Assembly (NCBI GenBank): GCA_030612085.1
Contig: JAUWOM010000053.1
Location: 1-7,228, forward strand
Direction: 5' to 3'
DNA length: 7,228 nucleotides
DNA from: Actinomycetes bacterium
GTDB taxonomy: Bacteria > Actinomycetota > Humimicrobiia > JAHJRV01
Position 1 is the stretch's first letter. Each line of letters opens with the position of its first letter. Both the position numbers and the translations under genes were made by a program. This document shows positions 6,269-7,228 of this stretch, one piece after another. The notes below the pieces were generated by a model, which saw only the letters and a list, made by a program, of their open reading frames with translations, ran no database searches and was not told the DNA's origin.

Positions 6269-6344
6269 GCCCCCATCGTCTAGTGGACTAGGACATGGCC
6301 CTTTCAAGGCTAAAACGGGGATTCGATTTCCCCTGGGGGCGCCA
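6269..6344 (+). tRNA. tRNA-Glu (anticodon TTC)
   Basis: Acceptor GCCCCCA/TGGGGGC, D-stem GTCT/GGAC with one T-G pair, anticodon stem TGGCC/GGCTA with loop CTTTCAA (anticodon 6303-6305), and T-stem GGGGA/TCCCC. The discriminator is G and CCA is encoded. It has 76 nt including CCA. An AAAATAATTTT palindrome follows the gene directly and is too weak to call a terminator. Confidence 0.98.
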
Positions 6345-6454
6345 AAATAATTTTGAAGTATTTAAGATTTGTATTTCTTGTATATTAAAATATATTATTA
6401 TATTTATAAAAACTCTGTATACAAAAAGATAGATAGATTTTTAAAATTTAAAGT

Positions 6455-6531
6455 GGGCGAATAGCTCAGATGGCAAGAGCGCCTGCCCTACAAGCAGGAG
6501 GTCGCAGGTTCAAGTCCCGCTTCGCCCACCA
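6455..6531 (+). tRNA. tRNA-Val (anticodon TAC)
   Basis: Acceptor GGGCGAA/TTCGCCC, D-stem GCTC/GAGC, anticodon stem CCTGC/GCAGG with loop CCTACAA (anticodon 6489-6491). Discriminator A and encoded CCA. The T-stem is GCAGG (6504-6508) against CCCGC (6516-6520), which leaves an A-C mismatch between 6506 and 6518 in an otherwise perfect cloverleaf. The T-loop TTCAAGT is normal. Six T's begin 5 nt after the gene. Confidence 0.97.
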
Positions 6532-6598
6532 TAAATTTTTTAATATTTCATATAAATATAAATATTGGAAATCATAGAAAAGATTTATTGATTATTTA

Positions 6599-6627
6599 AT
6601 TACATTAATTAAGTTTTTAGATATACT
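6599..6627 (+). promoter_or_regulatory. Weak candidate promoter for tRNA-Asp
   Basis: ATTACA (6599-6604), a 17-bp spacer and TATACT (6622-6627) give a plausible sigma70 site with a start near 6634, about 15 nt before the tRNA. The 117-bp gap after tRNA-Val is long enough for a separate promoter, but AT-rich DNA makes chance matches likely. Confidence 0.28.
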
Positions 6628-6648
6628 AATAAGTAATTTTGTAGGGTA

Positions 6649-6725
6649 GGGGCTGTCGTTCAGCGGCCTAGGACACTGGCCTGTCACGCCAGAGATCGCG
6701 GGTTCGAATCCCGTCAGCCCCGCCA
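6649..6725 (+). tRNA. tRNA-Asp (anticodon GTC)
   Basis: Acceptor GGGGCTG/CAGCCCC, D-stem GTTC/GGAC with one T-G pair, anticodon stem CTGGC/GCCAG with loop CTGTCAC (anticodon 6683-6685), and T-stem GCGGG/CCCGT closed by one G-T pair. The discriminator is G and CCA is encoded. It has 77 nt including CCA. The gap to tRNA-Phe is 179 bp. Confidence 0.98.
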
Positions 6726-6777
6726 TACACTATCTTTAATAAAAAGTCTGAATTAACTCTTTAAGGACTAACGAGAT

Positions 6778-6807
6778 TTAATAATAATTTAACATTATTA
6801 ATTTTTT
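6778..6807 (+). terminator. Possible A/T-only intrinsic terminator after tRNA-Asp
   Basis: TTAATAAT (6778-6785) and ATTATTAA (6794-6801) form a perfect 8-bp stem around an 8-nt loop, followed at once by six T's (6802-6807). The geometry is that of an intrinsic terminator, but the stem has no G-C pair and would be weak. It sits 52 bp after tRNA-Asp and would separate it from tRNA-Phe. Confidence 0.33.
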
Positions 6808-6904
6808 CATATAAAAACTACAATATAAAAATATTTTATAAATCAAACTAATTCACATACAATTTAATTAATCTATATATAATTAAACAGTTTTATAAAA
6901 AAGT

Positions 6905-6980
6905 GGCGAGATAGCTCAGTTGGTAGAGCGATGGACTGAAAATCCATGCGTCCCCAGTTCGATTCTGGGTCTCGCCACCA
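6905..6980 (+). tRNA. tRNA-Phe (anticodon GAA)
   Basis: Acceptor GGCGAGA/TCTCGCC, D-stem GCTC/GAGC, anticodon stem ATGGA/TCCAT with loop CTGAAAA (anticodon 6938-6940), and T-stem CCCAG/CTGGG. The discriminator is A and CCA is encoded. It has 76 nt including CCA. Seven T's (6981-6987) follow the CCA directly and may assist termination. TATATAAT at 6876-6883 with TTCACA at 6852-6857 could be a private promoter, though the spacing depends on which -10 register is taken. Confidence 0.98.
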
Positions 6981-7038
6981 TTTTTTTAATCCTAATAATT
7001 ATCCATTTGTGTTATAAAATTAAATCATTAAAATTGAA

Positions 7039-7092
7039 TTATTGTAAAAAGTAATTGGCATTATTAAAAAAAATAATTTTTATTGTAAAAAG
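7039..7092. repeat. Pair of 13-bp direct repeats before the lipoprotein gene
   Basis: TTATTGTAAAAAG occurs at 7039-7051 and 7080-7092, 41 bp apart start to start. The second copy runs into the ribosome binding site. It could be a regulatory repeat or chance in AT-rich DNA. Confidence 0.4.
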
Positions 7093-7096
7093 GAGG
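7091..7096 (+). promoter_or_regulatory. Ribosome binding site of the lipoprotein gene
   Basis: A perfect AGGAGG lies 6 nt before the ATG at 7103. It is the strongest Shine-Dalgarno site in the window and suggests a highly translated gene. Confidence 0.8.
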
Positions 7097-7102
7097 TTTT
7101 TA

Positions 7103-7228
7103 ATGAATCTTCTTAAAAAGATATTACTAATAGTTATAGCCCTTTTTACTATTGTATCCTTATCGCTTGCACTTACGGGTTGCCCTCCAAAATCTTCTAC
7201 TAAGGTTAGTGAAGTTACTAAAGAAACG
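7103..7228 (+). CDS. Lipoprotein of unknown function, 5' end only
   Basis: Forty-two codons are visible before the window ends. The start has a lipoprotein signal peptide: basic KK at 5-6, a hydrophobic core ILLIVIALFTIVSLSLAL at 7-24, and a lipobox LTGC at 24-27, so Cys27 would be lipidated and become residue 1 of the mature protein. PP follows the cysteine, then a Ser/Thr/Lys-rich tether (KSSTKVSEVTKET). There is no Asp at mature position +2, the usual inner-membrane retention signal in Gram-negatives. The missing C-terminal domain decides the function. Pal/OmpA-like proteins, solute-binding proteins and others share such a start. Confidence 0.85.
   Translation, partial: MNLLKKILLIVIALFTIVSLSLALTGCPPKSSTKVSEVTKET

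Noticed and set aside
6188..7228. tRNA cluster as an integration site for a mobile element
   Set aside because: All five tRNAs are intact, and I saw no duplicated tRNA 3' end, integrase or phage gene in the window.

Overview
This is a strongly AT-rich bacterial chromosomal segment, probably from an anaerobic amino-acid or peptide fermenter. The bacterial assignment rests on Shine-Dalgarno sites, a lipoprotein signal peptide with a lipobox, sigma70-like promoter motifs and five intron-free tRNA genes that all encode their 3' CCA. The anaerobic lifestyle is inferred from an oxygen-sensitive ferredoxin-dependent 2-oxoacid oxidoreductase next to an ADP-forming acyl-CoA synthetase. The sequence alone does not settle the phylum.

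Left part (1-4867, minus strand): a three-gene operon transcribed leftwards, iorA (4867-3017), iorB (2989-2480) and an ADP-forming acyl-CoA synthetase (2487-193). IorA and IorB oxidatively decarboxylate aryl-pyruvates (from Trp, Phe and Tyr transamination) to aryl-acetyl-CoA and reduce ferredoxin. The synthetase would then convert the thioester to the free acid and make ATP from ADP and phosphate. Together they form a substrate-level phosphorylation module. Downstream of the operon is a 71-bp imperfect palindromic repeat with TGTCA/TGACA ends (84-154). It lies between the operon and what may be the tail of a convergent gene (1-60).

Middle (4868-5928): a divergent AT-rich intergenic region with a tandem TATCTGATA motif leads into nfo, encoding endonuclease IV, on the plus strand. 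All nine metal ligands of the family can be placed.

Right part (5929-7228, plus strand): a non-coding stretch with overlapping inverted repeats and two promoter-like motifs exactly 35 bp apart precedes a tRNA cluster, Lys(TTT)-Glu(TTC)-Val(TAC)-Asp(GTC)-Phe(GAA). Lys and Glu are 4 bp apart. The others are separated by 110-179 bp AT-rich spacers. The window ends inside a gene for a lipoprotein that keeps only its signal peptide and first mature residues.

I see no phage, transposase, CRISPR or defence gene, and no convincing new multi-gene system. The most distinctive points are the beta-alpha domain order of the synthetase, a low-complexity insertion in its ATP-grasp domain, a lysine-rich linker between the two iron-sulfur motifs of IorA, the palindromic repeat, and an A-C mismatch in the T-stem of tRNA-Val.
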